In this document: in pieces, positions 21,428-34,452 of the stretch
Numbering within the stretch: the stretch's first letter is position 1
Layout of the letters: each line of letters begins with the position of its first letter
NCBI GenBank assembly: GCA_965153455.1
Contig: OZ234504.1
Location: forward strand, 8,432,001 to 8,496,000
Length of the DNA: 64,000 bases
Direction of reading: 5' to 3'
Origin: Sphagnum compactum
Lineage: Eukaryota > Bryophyta > Sphagnopsida > Sphagnales
Position numbers and translations under genes: made by a program
Notes under the pieces: generated by a model
Databases searched by the model: none
The model's input: only the letters and a program-made list of their open reading frames with translations
Told to the model about the DNA's origin: nothing

Positions 21428-24400
21428 TTTATTTGTTTTTGTTCATCTTTCTTACAAAGCTACCTATTAAATATTTAAACCTACCAACAAACCTACATGA
21501 CTCTTTTGTATTTTGTTTTTCCATCTACCTCCTATTCTTTCACGTCTTCTTACAATTTTAAATATTTGTTGGTTTTTTTTCTATGAGTGAGAGGATGGGA
21601 TGAAAGATGGTGTGCACCTTTTTATCATTTGCAACTCCTTTGATTCATGGTTACGTTTTATTTTTTTACTTGCAAGTTTTACCTTTTTCTTTTTCCCAAG
21701 TAGTTTTTATGGATAAATGAAATATATAAATAGATAATGTTTATTTTGTAGGTAGTACAATATCATTGGGATTTTGAGCTTGTGTTTTTTTTTCAAGGTC
21801 ACCTTTGATTGAATTGAAATGTTAGATAGTTTTTGCACAATGTGTCAACCAATGGCCATTTCTAATGCATTTTATTTTAATTTGGAAAGAACCATTAAAT
21901 CTCAACTTCTTTTGAGGGATTCTTTAATGTAATTTTGCTTCCAAGAACATGACTTCGTCATTGCTAATCTCACATGTGCTGATTTCTTGTCTCGATCAAT
22001 TTTTATGTGTTGCTTTTACAATTTTAAAGACAACAATTGAAAGGAATGAAATTATACATTTGAAAAATCAAAATTATTCTTAACAATATAAATATTCAAT
22101 CGTTTGCACAAACAAGTTACAATTTTTTACATGTTTGTGCCATCAATGCCTCAAAGGCATGGAAGGTGCCCCTTTTGGTCCTAATTCCTAACCATTTTCC
22201 TCAAACAACATACAATTTCCATTATTTTTCAAAAGATTCAAGCCTCTACAATTCTAAGTTAAATAGGAGGAGTGGGCCTAGTCACTCTTCAATTCCACCC
22301 CTTACCATCTCAAACATTTAATATGTTGTTCAAAGTTGAAAGTTGACTTATGAGCCCTAAGTGGTTTTATATCATTGGATGGGTTCGTCTATATAATAAC
22401 CCATTATAGTTGAAATTTCAAATGATATGATATTATCTACCATCTATTTGGGTCAAAATCTGTAACTAGGAGCCAAAAGGATTACATTACAAGTCTTTCT
22501 TTCCAAAAATAAATTTTTACATGCAAATGAAATTTTGAATGAATTTTTTTGTAACTTGTTCTAAAAAATATTTAAATTTTCTCCAATGCATCATTTTTTT
22601 TTTGGTTAGTCATTGTTGAATAAATATGAAAATTTAAAAGTGTGTAGATTCCTTATAGATTCAATATTTCATCTTTAAAAATGAACAAAATTTTAAGTTA
22701 TCACCAAAAATTAAATTTTCACATTTTTTAATTTTATTATATTCTAAGCTATTCTAAGCACAAATACAACACACATTTTCAACATTAATTTAATTTAATA
22801 TACTTACATCCTAAAATTCTTTGTTAATTTGACTAGGGAGGTGATATAAATGTCACATTCTATAATAACCACAATCCTATTACAATGTATGATGAAACTT
22901 ATTGTGTAATGATTAGAAAATTTCTTGTAATTTTTGTTGAAACTGTTTATTATTTTTACACGTTTTGCCAAGTTGTGATCAATATTGACATTAACAACAT
23001 TTTGAAATTCCAAATGGTTAGGTAAATTAGATTCTTAAAATCCAATCCATCATTTGAAATGGTGGTATCAAAATCAAAAAACAATAAAACATTTTCCACC
23101 ATTGGCATCCTAATTAGGATTAAATCTCCTCTTGCCCCTTTCTCCTCCCTCCCCAAACCCAAATGTCATATCACATCATAGGCATTCTCATGAATTGGAT
23201 TTTTTGGGTGTCATAACTCATCATTAAAAAACACAAGGAAACTTTTCATTATCCTTTAATTCATGAGCAATATGTTTGTTGTGCATTGGTCAACTATTTA
23301 TGTCCTGTGAAAAATCATCCCAAGTACTTGCTTTTTATTTATTCCATGCAACAATTAATGATTTTTTGGTATCAAATGTGTGTTAAATTGCATAACAGAA
23401 AGGGCATATAAACTTGGAAAATTTGAACTTTTGTAATACTTTTGTATAAGGATATATATTAAAACCCAATCCAATGAATTTGTGAAATCATGGATAGTCG
23501 ATCCCAAAATGACATTAGTCTACACCTAAAATTGCATTAATCAAGTGATATAATAACTTTGGTAGTTGTTGACCCCATAATAATGGGTCACCAATTTGAA
23601 AGCCAATGATTTAATCTTGCAATACTATGGCAAAATGTTTATATCAAATACCACACAAACAAGGAGCAAAATAATTTAGGATTGATTATTCAAATATTGG
23701 ATTTTGAAAAATGAAAAGGATTTGGGGCTCCAATTTTGATATTTTTTCTAAATTCAAAGTATTAGCTAAATGTGTAGCAATGGACAGGTAGGTAAGTTTG
23801 TGATAATAGGAGCCACTACAAGTCTGACCACTCCTAAATAACATGCTTGTAGAATTTCAACTCAATTTAAAGTTCAATGTTACTCATGTAACCTATGTAT
23901 TGTGAAGTAATACACATTCAAAATTGACATATACAAATATGAATCACTTCTATCAACATATGAGGGTGAAAAAGGGCTATTTTAACATTTATAATCACTC
24001 TTGAAATCTTGAGTAAGTCAAATAAAAATTCTTGAAATTGATTCAAATTTTTTTGGGAGATTTTCATATTAATGAAAATTGAATAATTATTACACTTGAC
24101 ATGGTTTGGGATCATCATTTGGATTCTTTAAAAATAAATTGTAAAACTCACAATTTACATGTGTCTTTTTCATAACCTTTTGAAATAAATGTAAAAACAT
24201 ATAATCAAATCCAAAATATAAAAATAAATCATAAAACTCAAAAATGTAATTCAAACATAAATTTTGTCCAATGGATGTAACATAAAAAATTTACAAGCTT
24301 CATGAGTTCAGTCCAAATTCATACAAAATATATTATTTCATAGGTTCATATTGTGCAAACACGAATGTCATGCATTATTTAAACACGGAAGTTGTGTGCA

Positions 24401-25802
24401 TGATTTTCGTGTTTAAACACCACGAACATATATATAACATTCATGTCTACAAACAATACAAATAGGCATATGACATTCGTGTCTAAACAATGTGCACAAC
24501 ATCAATGTTCAAACAACACAAATAGATGAATAACATTTATGTTTATTCCATATGAACCTATGAAAAATAGATTTTGCATTATTATTATTGTTAAATCACG
24601 ACCCATTAAGTTTGTGATGATGTTTTATCACTTTTCAATGTCAATTCAATATTCATGTGACAAAAGAATAAGGAGTTGGGCGTGATTCCTATTATTATGG
24701 ATTTGCGCATGCGTGACTTACCAATAGGAATTATATGCATTATTATTACACATTAATTACCTTGAACAAAAATATTATCATATATTATTGGAATCCTTTC
24801 AGATTCTATAACCATTAGAAGTTGGCTTTCAACTATATACAAAATATAACATATTTGGGTGGTAAGGGGCAATTGGTTTGTAAGTGGTGGAAGTGAACAC
24901 ATGACCAACCCAACTATTACCGCCCAGTTTAAAATTATAAAGGCTAACATCTTCTGAAAACTTATGGCCAAACATGTTGTTTAAAAAAATGGTTAAAAAA
25001 TAGGACCAAAAGGGGCACCTTCCATGCCTTTCATACTTCATGCATTGTTGGCATAAACATGTAAAAATTTCTTAGGTTATTTCTACAATAATCAAACATT
25101 GAACTACTATTTAGGGAAATTTGATTTCTTAAATTTATATACCTTCATTCTTTCTTTTGGGTTGGTTCCGATGTTATAAAACCATGTGTAAAATTGATTG
25201 AGACAAGAGATTAACACATGTGAGATTAATAGGGTGAAGTCATAATCCTAGGGGCAAATTGACATAAAAAAATCTCCCAAAAGAAGGTGAAATTAAAAGG
25301 TTTTTTTGAAATTTAAATAAATGAATTAGAAATGGCCATTGGTTGAAACATCAAACAAAATTCATGTAACATTTCAATTCACTCAAAAGTGACCTTGAAA
25401 TAAAAAAACATGGGTCCAAAATCCCAAATACATTAATTTCAAAAAATATTTTAAAATGATGGATTCATATATTTTATTTATCCAAAAGCATAGAAAATAA
25501 ATAGTAGGTAGTATTTGTCACTAAAAAAAAAGACATAACCAAGAATTTTTAAAACTACAAATTAATAATCAAAAGGTTGCGTAAACACAAAAAATACACC
25601 ATCTTTCTTATGCAACTTCTTATACAAAAAACTAACAAATATCAAAATGGTAAGGAGACATGAAAAGATGCATAAAAAAATAGGAGGCGGAGAGAAAAAG
25701 GTCTAGGTTCAAAAGATTCATAAGGAGGTTTGTCAGCAAATCAAAACAACTATTAGGTAGGTTTTCAAGTAGGTATGACTAACACAAACAAACACAACTA
25801 TT
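21428..25802. mobile_element. 4.4-kb element with long (about 0.95 kb) inverted arms
   Basis: The left arm (21428 to about 22360) is matched in inverted order by the right arm (about 24800 to 25802). Paired landmarks include AAGTTGTGTTTATTTG with CAAACACAACT at the outer ends, CAAGGTCACCTTTGA with TCAAAAGTGACCTTG, AATGGCCATTTCTAA with TTAGAAATGGCCATT, and GGAAGGTGCCCCTTTTGGTC with GACCAAAAGGGGCACCTTCC. The arms are diverged by many substitutions and indels, so the insertion is old. The central 2.4 kb has no recognisable transposase; it contains a 32-36 bp tandem repeat (24352-24545). A foldback or long-TIR Mutator-like element fits best. Confidence 0.7.
24352..24545. repeat. Short tandem repeat (about 32-36 bp, five degenerate units)
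   Basis: Units of the form GTTTAAACAACACAAATA...ATGACATTCGTG recur at about 24355, 24407, 24440, 24478 and 24508. They sit in the centre of the inverted-arm element. Confidence 0.7.
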
Positions 25803-27714
25803 TTAATTTCATTAATGATGGCACATTGGAGTTATTTTAGGGAGAGTAGCTTTAAGTTCTTCTAGTTAGGGGTCTTTAGTAGTGGTTGTCTAGTAATACT
25901 AACTTAATTGCACACCAACAAAATCTTCCAAAACTATGACTTTTTTATGTGAGTTATCATTATTGATAAGTTATCACCTCCATTCAACAACACATAAGTT
26001 AGCAATCCTCACAATTGGTAACGAGGGTTTGTTTACCAATTCAAGGAAAGATCATGGGAGGGGAAGAAGAGGGGAAATTAATGAAGGTCACAAAAGACAT
26101 GACAATTGGGACCACAACAAGGTTATTGCATTCATTTGGTGTAAGCATGTTGAATAGACATAATAAAAAGAACATGTGGATCCTTAAGCTCACATGATGT
26201 AAACTATTTAACATTCAAATAAGGTTGCAAAGGAACTACAATATGGAACACAATAGTAAATCGGAATAGTTCAAACTCAAAATGCCACCATACATTGAGC
26301 TAGATTGTAATTATTATAGAATGTGACAATTATCATCTCCCTAGTTAGTTCAACAAAGAATATTATGATGCAATTGTGGAAACATTGCACGAAAAACACA
26401 TAATTAATGTTCTAATTCACATGCAAGATGTCCAAGCTAGGAAATAGTAGTTGTTATCATGATGTTGAATTAGATCGTAACAATTTGGCCCAACCACAAC
26501 AAAATCTCAGGAAATGTGATGTGGTCCAATGATGTATGTATGTTAAATGTAATATGTAATAGGACACATTGCATCATGTATGTAATATGTTATAGGACAT
26601 TACTATGTCAAGTGAGAAGCAAATGTGCATGTTTATTTTTAATAGCAACTATTGAAAAAGAAAAAAACGTTTTCTACAACAATCATTCATCTACATAAAT
26701 CTTAGGTATACAAAGCTCTTATTATAGTGTGGTCAATGCACATTGGTGACCTACTTGTATGAAACCATGAACCATGATAACAATGGATCATCTAATAATC
26801 ATATTCCCATGTGTGAATTTACTACTATTTTTTAATGATGGATCTATTATTTTATGGTTATATTACAATGTGAGGCACATTGACAACGTATTTGCTTAAA
26901 ACCATAAATCATAATAATAACAAATCACTTAATTAAGTGATATCACCAAGTATGAATGTATTATTAATTTTGGAATGATGGATCTATCATTTTATTTTCA
27001 AGCTCAACATGTAATCTAATATGCATATTTTGCATCTAATTTCTATGGCAATATGAGGCTATTTCTTTAATTTTTGATCTAATGATTTGAGAAATTATTA
27101 TCAAGCAAATTCTTCAAATCCTTTTAGTTAGAAGCCTACGTTTTATAGATATTAGTAATTTCATATTCTTTGAAATTTCAATCATATTGGGGTATTAAAT
27201 AGACCAACCATGCAACAATATGGAACCAATATGGAACCAAATAGGAGTTTTGAGGCCCCTTAGGGGAAGAAATGACAACCACATTGTTTCAATTCACAAG
27301 TGCCCATTTTCTTTCAAATCTCAAAGGGTGAAAACATATGAAATCAATCAAATTTTAATCCACCGAATTTCACATTAGTTTTCATTTGTTGATATCTCGA
27401 AAAGTTTGTAGATGGACAAATCACAAATAATGCATATAAAGCTCATTTCAAGGAATTTAAAATTACAAATATATTGAATAAAAAGAAGAAAATAAGGTTA
27501 GGTTAAATTAAAACTATAAACAATAACAATATGGTCAATGTAGAAAATGTGTGTGTATATTATGTAGAAGATACGTAATATAGTGAATTTGAAAAATGCA
27601 AAATGTGTATGATATGGAGATGGACTCAAAGGTTTGTACTTTTCATGTGGAAACATCAAAATATAGGGTGTAGAGTTTAGGGTTTAAGGTTTTGCGACTT
27701 TTGATTGTTGGTAT
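25803..27714. other. AT-rich repeat-derived DNA; no gene seen
   Basis: The segment near 26310-26375 (TTATTATAGAATGTGACA, then CTCCCTAGT) is the reverse complement of 22810-22880 inside the inverted-arm element, so part of this stretch belongs to the same repeat family. No recognisable coding sequence. Confidence 0.5.
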
Positions 27715-28555
27715 TGAATGTATAGGTCCTACACAAGTTGCCCATTCCCTAGTATTGAATGGGTCATGGATGGCCAATTCTATCAAATTCCCAATCATTT
27801 ATTCCTATTTATTTATTTATTTATTAGGACCTACTTAAGCAATTTGATGATCTACAATAGACATTTTACACTTGGAATACACAAGACTTGTACCAAAGTG
27901 CCCATTTTGATAGCTCGGAAAGGGTCATGGGTTTAGGGTTAATGGTTTAGGGTTTATGGGTTTAGGGTTAAGGGTTTATTATGTTCCTAGGTTACGTACT
28001 CCCATTTACAACCTACCTATGTTATTATATCACCTATAACTTGACGTTTACATCTTGGAATAGGCGGGTTGAAAAGAGTCACGGTGGCCAATTCTAATTA
28101 TTTCCTAGTTACATATTTCCATTTATGACGTAGCTAGGCTATTTTATCGCCTATTTACCTGAACTTTTACACCTTGGAATTTGGCAGGTCATGTGCCAAG
28201 TTGCTCATTCTGAACTGGTTGGAAAGAGTCATGGCAGCAGATTCTATTATTTCCTCGTTGTTACGTATTCCCATTTATGACCTAGCTATGCTACTTGATC
28301 ACCCATTACCTGAACTTTACGCCTTGGAATAGGCAGGTCATGTGCCAAATGCTCATTCTGAAAGAGCCAGAAAGAGTCACAGTGGCTGATTCTAATTATT
28401 TCCTAGTTACGTATTCCCATTTATAGCCAATTCTGTTATTTCCTAGTTACTTACTCACCTATTACCTGACCTTTATAGGTTGGAATGTAATAGGCAGGTT
28501 CTGTAGCGGCTTCTCTAGTACGGAAAACGTCATAGATGGCCGATTCTACTTGCCA
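27715..28555. repeat. Tandem repeat of about 150 bp directly upstream of the helicase gene
   Basis: Five to six units contain GTCACGGTGGCCAATTCTA-like, TTATTTCCTAGTTACGTATT, CCCATTTATGACCTAGCTA and CTTGGAATAGGCAGGTCATG elements in order. The GTCATGG landmark falls near 27766, 28078, 28229, 28376 and 28530, giving periods of 151, 147 and 154 bp after an expanded first interval that holds telomere-like repeats. The array ends about 60 bp before the first gene-like sequence, so it may overlap the promoter. Confidence 0.85.
27928..27980 (+). repeat. Interstitial telomere-like repeats
   Basis: TTTAGGGTTAATGG, TTTAGGGTTTATGGG and TTTAGGGTTAAGGG occur in succession inside the 150-bp array, degenerate copies of the plant telomere unit TTTAGGG. 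A shorter cluster lies at 27665-27690. Confidence 0.7.
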
Positions 28556-28579
28556 GAACCTGCTTCTAGGTCTCGTGAA

Positions 28580-28627
28580 TTAGGGTTTCCGAATTTAGGT
28601 CTGCAGAGCGCCGGAAATTAGGGTTTT
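28580..28627 (+). promoter_or_regulatory. Telo-box pair upstream of the helicase gene
   Basis: TTAGGGTTT at 28580-28588 and TTAGGGTTTT at 28618-28627 lie 190-235 bp before the start codon in a region whose GC content rises sharply. Such motifs are typical of plant ribosome-biogenesis promoters, matching the nucleolar helicase downstream. Function is inferred. Confidence 0.6.
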
Positions 28628-28813
28628 GGCGACCGCTGCTGCTGGCTGGCCCCCCTCCTAACACTGCTGCCTAGTGCTGAGTTCGGTCTTTTCGCAGCGA
28701 GCAAGTAGGTGCAGAGCCGCCTTCCTTTCTCGTCTGCACTCCCGTCGTTGTTGCGCTTCCTCCCTTGCGTAGCGGAATCTCCTTTTGGGCAATTCGTGAG
28801 AGATTCGTAAGGT

Positions 28814-31800
28814 ATGCCTGGTCTAGGAAACCTGGAACTCGGCCAAGCGGTGGCCATGTCGCAGCTTGAAGGTACCAAAAAGATAAAGAAAGTCAAATCC
28901 GTGGAGGTTGCAGCTGCTGGTTCATCACCAGTCGTTGCCTCTCCGGCAGTTGTGGAACCGGAGAAGAAAAAGAAATCGAAGGAGAAAAAAAAAGAGCAGG
29001 CGGCGGATGGATCCAAAGATGGAGTGTCTGAGCAGCTGCCTAAGGCTTCGTCGCAGCAGCAGAAGAAGAAGAGGGCTAAACATGGGGAGGAAGATGTGGC
29101 CACCGAAGAGTTTTTGCCCAGTGCTAAGAAGCTGAAGATTGGTAAGGTGCTCGAGAATGGACTCGTTAAGGAGAATGGACTTCCGGCGGCTGTGGCGGAA
29201 GCTTTCAACCCTATGGCAGTGTCGAATTTTGGAATCTCGGACGTACTGAGAGAGAAGCTCAAGTCCAAGGGTATCGAGTCGCTGTTCCCAATCCAAGCGC
29301 AGACTTTTGATGCTGTATTCAGTGGAAATGATCTGGTGGGCAGAGCTCGCACCGGACAGGTATGCATGCATGCCTTAGTGTTTCTCCTCAAACCCTCAAA
29401 TGAATGGTATCTTTCTGTTTTTCTCATGCTTCAATCTTGCTAATTCTTCCACTTTTAGCAAAATTCCATGAAGAGTCAGTGAGCACCTTCGTTTTTTCAT
29501 GTGCTCACACCAAAGTGTTTAGCATTGTTATTGTGTGGGTTGTCCTATCGAAATCTGACAAGGGTTCTTACTTTGTCGCTCCATACACAGGGAAAGACTT
29601 TGGCATTTGTGTTACCTATCTTAGAATCCCTGACCAAGACTGGACAAGCTCAGAGGCAGCAAAGAGGACGAGCACCGAGTGTCATAGTGTTGGCTCCTAC
29701 CCGAGAGCTTGCAAAACAAGTAAAAGGCCAAAGTTTTTATGACCTCCCTTTTTTTCATGTTTTGCAGAGCTCAAAACTTCAATTCTGCAGTGAAACTGTA
29801 AGCTAAAGGTTGTGTATGTGTTGTTGTTGTTGGTGGGGGTTGCTGCAGGTACATGCAGATTTTGAGTTTTATGGAAATGCAGTTGGTTTGAGCACAGTAT
29901 GTGTGTACGGAGGAGCCCCATATGGAGGACAGGAGAATGCCATGCGCAAGGGTGTGGATATTGTTGTTGGCACTCCTGGACGCGTAAAGGTATTAGATAG
30001 AGGCTTCCTGCATCTTTTCATCATCTATTTCTCTGTTTGCCAATTGCATGGATAACTTCTTTTGAAATTTAGTTCTTTGGATTCATGGTTTTCATGTGGA
30101 TCTATAGGTGAAATTGAGAGCTTCTCTAGTTGTGCAGTGCAAGGTGCATAACTCATGATGTTGACTGTTCATCCATTGCCTTTTGTGAGCAGGATTTCTT
30201 TGAGAGGGGAACTCTGAATGTGAAGACATTAAAGTTTCGGGTGCTGGATGAAGCTGATGAGATGCTTAACATGGGTTTTGTGGACGATGTGGAGTTAATT
30301 CTGGGTATGGTTGCACATAATGGAGTTGCACTCATTCATGTTTTGTTATATATTTCCCTCAAGTGTTACACTCCAACATTGAGACTGCATTTCCTGTCGA
30401 TAATGTTTATGGGGTTTGTTTATTAAGAAGGTTTTCTGTTTCTTGAACAGGGGGAGTAGATGACGTAACACAAGTACAAACTCTCCTGTTTAGTGCAACC
30501 ATGCCTGATTGGGTGAAAAAAGTATGTTTTCCCTCTTTCATGCTGTTGTATCAGTCTGCAGATTTTGTGTTCGCAGTTGTGTATAATAGTTATTCAGTTC
30601 ACGGCTCACCTTTACCAAGGGATCAGCTGGGGCAAAGTGTTGAGGATCTTTCACTGTCAGGTGTTTGAAAGATGGGAGGTGACTTTATACATCTTTTTTT
30701 TTGGCAAACAGATTGCAGCGAAATTTTTGAAGCCAAGTAGGATTACTGTTGATCTTGTTGGTGATGAGAAAATGAAGGCAAGTGCAAATGTGAAGCATTT
30801 GTTACTGCCTGGTCACTATACAATGCGAACTCAACTTGTAGCTGACGTTATTAGCTGTTATGGCAGGTTGGCCCTCCCTGCTCCTTTTCCCCCCCTCTAG
30901 CCAATTTCCAAATTGAAATGGTTAGGCTCAATAGTCATTAATCCTGTTTCTCCTGATTTTGAGTACATATGAATTTGAGATTAAAATCACAAACATAACT
31001 TTGATATGACTTTTAAAGAAGCAAGTACAAGTTTCCTGATTCATTTTGGATGGTGGGTGCAGTGGTGGCCGCTGCATTGTGTTCACAGAAACTAAGAATG
31101 ATGCCACAGAGCTTGCAGGGGCTTTGAAACTTGGTACTGCTAGAGCTTTGCATGGAGATATACCCCAAAATCAACGCGAAGTAAGTCTTTTTCTCATGTT
31201 GCAGCTGCATGTCAAGTGATTTTTCAGTTTCATCTCCTTCTCTGTCTCTAAGACTCATGCACTAAGCAGGGAATAGAAGTTTCTGTTTAATGTTGGTATT
31301 TCAGAATTTTTGTTCAATAAGTGGTCTTTTAGATTTTCATTGTTGGATAGTGTGGGAGGATAAGAGATTTTTAGGTACTTGCCATACTACTCCATTTGGA
31401 CTGGTGTCTTCATGTGATTTACAGTTTGTTTGAACCACCTTCAATGTGTCAGAGAGATGCTTTAGCTTCTGCTGTCCAATTTTCTGATCAGGTGCATTGT
31501 ATACTTGTACAGGTGACATTGGCTGCTTTCCGATCTGGGAAATTCCACACTCTTGTTGCAACAGATGTGGCTGCCAGAGGCCTGGACATTAATGATGTCC
31601 AAGTTGTGATTCAGGTACTAGGAAACCTACACAGAGAGGATGAGTCTGAAAGTTTGCAGATGTGAAGGGAATATCAGCTATCTGACAAGTAAATTGTGCT
31701 TCCATTGTGAATTTTGGGTTTGGATGATGATAGTGTTCCTTGTAACTTTTGTTTGCAGTGTGAGCCCCCACGGGATGCTGAGACATATATACATCGATCT

Positions 31801-33953
31801 GGTCGGACTGGTCGAGCTGGTAAACTATCATTATACTTTATTACAGCATTGCAACTGTATGGTCTGATGATGCAATGCTACTCATCATTGTCATGTTTGT
31901 TTTGATTGGCTGGAACTGACAAAATGGCGACTGTCAAAGTGTTTTTGTGAAGTTTTATCTGTGATTGTGCATTGATGTTATTAACAGCATTGCAACTGTG
32001 TATGGTTAGTCATAGCAATGCACAAATTAGTTATGTTTATTGGGTTTTGACTGTTGTTATGGATTGTATCTGCAGGAAATACGGGGATTTCAGTGATGCT
32101 TTATGATAGGAAGAAAGAGTACATGATACCACAGATTGAGAGGAAGGCGGGTTTTAAGTTTGAACGCATTGCCCCTCCTCAACCAGCTGATATAGCTAAA
32201 GCTTCTGCTGAGACTGCTACTGGTGGTGTTCTAGAGGTTGCTGACAGGTACTGATAAACTCGTTTTTGGATATGGATAATCACTCATTTATTGAGTTTTG
32301 AATGTGTTGGAAGACAATGCACACCAACTTCGTGTCCAGTTGGAGGACTCACTGATCAGGGTTTTTCTTTTTCTTTTTTTGATATTTTAATTAGCAAAAT
32401 TAGTCAAATTTACACTAGAAAAACAAAAATTTCCCAATTTCTTTGTCAAAAAATGGTGAAGTTTTGCCAGAAAAAAAACACTGGTGCCAATTATGTTGTT
32501 CGGGTCTTGCAGTGTGGTGCCTCTGTTTAGGCCAGCAGCACAGGAGCTTGTTAAAGCCACTGGCCTTCCAGTAATTGACCTTCTTGCAAAAGCTCTTGCA
32601 AAAATATCTGTAAGTGTATCTGTTCTCTTTTCTTGAACTAGTAGCTGGGTGTGTCACACTGATCTTTGTTTGTCTGTATTATTTTCTTTTTCAATCTTTG
32701 TATATTTGTGCACAACTCTAAGCCTCAAAGGTGAAACATTTGAACAGGGCCAAACTGAGATAAAGAGAAGGTCCTTGCTGTCATCACATGATGATGCAAC
32801 AACACTGATTCTCAAGTCTGGAACATCGATGTATTCCCCAGGGTATGTGCATAATGGTTCTTTTTATGCAAAGAGTATCTTCATTCATGCACTGCTTTTC
32901 TCATTATCAGTTTTTTCTTTGAAAGACATAACACTGGTCATACAAAATTTGCATACCCTTTCTGCTGTGTGGTTGCCACCTAAGGGGTTGCCTCTTGAGT
33001 GCTAGCCAACATCATGAGAGTGGCTCTTCCTGTTGCTTCTGGAAATGCAATGGAAACTCTGCATGTAGATGTTTGTTTCCAAAAAATTTGGTGAATTATT
33101 GTATACTTGTGGAAACCCCACAGTCAAGACACTGACAAAATCAGTGGGGAGTCATGGCAGTTTGTCACTGCTATTCATGATGAAGGTGATGCTCATAACA
33201 CTCAAGTGTTATGACCACAGTTATCTGGTTGTTTTGTCTTCATAGTGTTTCAGAGTTTCCTCTGCAGTTTCATAGATATATGGGGTTGGTATCACTGCTG
33301 TATGTGAATGCTGTACTCATGGCAAAGATCCTCAGATATGAAGTGTATTTCTCCTTTATTGCAGGTCTGCCTTCAATTACCTTCGTGAGTTTTTGTCAGA
33401 AGAGGTGATCAATGAAGTGCGGCGCATGACCCTCACAGTTGATTCCATGAGTGCTGTGTTTGATGTACCTTCCAGACTCGAGAAGCAGTTCACAGCTGGT
33501 AATTCTTGTTTCCAGTCACAACAGGTTGGAGTTTTGATTGTTTCTGTCACAGTGTTTGAACTCCTAATCTGAGATTCAAACACTTTGTTTTGTGCATCTG
33601 AAACAGAACATGATGGTGGTCGGTTCACAATAGAAGTTGCAGAGACACTTCCACAGCTACAAGTCAAAGTAGATCGTGGTGGTGAAGACCGAAGGTATGC
33701 AATCTACACTTCTTAGAAAAATATGCACCAGTTCAAAAAACAGATGTGGACATTTGATTCCTGTTTGGTTCTAATCTTTTTCTGTGACGCCACAAACTTA
33801 ATCATGTAACTTTCACATATGCATGAGTGCAGGAGTAGCTTTGGGGGTAGAGGAGCTGGTGGTGGAGGCTATGGGAACAGGAACAGCAGTGGGGGTTATG
33901 GGGGTGGTGGCCGAGGTGGTCGTGGTGGGGGTAACCGCTTTGGTCGTCGTTAA
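28814..33953 (+). CDS. Nucleolar DEAD-box RNA helicase with GUCT domain (RH7/PRH75-like), 15 exons
   Basis: Exons: 28814-29359, 29591-29719, 29849-29989, 30193-30304, 30451-30521, 30712-30866, 31063-31180, 31513-31614, 31759-31819, 32076-32247, 32513-32609, 32748-32842, 33365-33498, 33607-33694, 33833-33953. All join in frame with GT-AG borders to 713 residues. Residues 1-140 are Lys-rich ([11 protein letters not shown]), as in nucleolar proteins. The helicase core follows: Q motif (LFPIQAQTF), motif I ARTGQGKT split by intron 1, [16 protein letters not shown] (about 291-294), [19 protein letters not shown] and [18 protein letters not shown]-binding domain (about 540-645, with IKRRSLLSS and [10 protein letters not shown]) and a Gly/Arg-rich tail (about 674-713) complete the family layout. 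Such helicases remodel pre-rRNA in the nucleolus and act as RNA chaperones. Every motif is intact. A second Met (residue 15) is an alternative start. Confidence 0.95.
32975..33290 (+). repeat. Dispersed intronic repeat, copy 2 (in helicase intron 12)
   Basis: It matches 9905-10140 in order and orientation. A near-perfect palindrome, TCATAACACT-CA-AGTGTTATGA (33193-33214), lies inside it. Confidence 0.6.
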
Positions 33954-34452
33954 TTCATTGTGCTATTTCCAGCCTGGTATGGATGTATCATCCTATAGCT
34001 AAGTTAACTTGGTGACAAGTCCATTATGACACTACCCTGATGTACAGGGTTTCTTTGTCCTTCCATTGGAGACCCTGCTAGAACAGCAAAGTTCCCATTT
34101 GGAAATATATATTTGATTGTCACTTGAAATGATGGCGGCACAACCAAAGACATCAGGGCTGGCAGGGCTGGCAGGGCTGGGTGGGTGGTTGTACAGCGCA
34201 TCTCCGGTAGCTCTGGCAGCTACAGTTTTGTAGCACTAAATCCCTCTACTGCTTAGTGGGTCCATTTTTTATATCATGGTCTTTTGAATAAAGCATGAGC
34301 CCTCATTCATAACAAAGCAGCCAGAGGATTAGGCTGGAACTGAAAGCAGCAAGCAAGGGTTTCAGTTCAAAGAGCAATGATACTGAATGTTGTGATGCAC
34401 AATGCTGTCCTGACTTCGGACTGATACTTCATTTTGTCCAGACCCAAAGGTG

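Noticed and set aside
24352-24545. Regularly spaced repeats resembling a CRISPR array
   Set aside because: The repeats are degenerate and directly adjacent without unique spacers, and the DNA is clearly plant nuclear.
28618-29427. 269-codon open frame on the minus strand over the helicase first exon
   Set aside because: It is the antisense shadow of the Lys-rich exon 1, whose plus-strand frame carries conserved helicase motifs and correct splice sites.
31863-31918. Possible box C/D snoRNA in helicase intron 9 (CTGATGA ... CTGA)
   Set aside because: The C box lacks the leading purine, the spacing is too short and there is no terminal stem.
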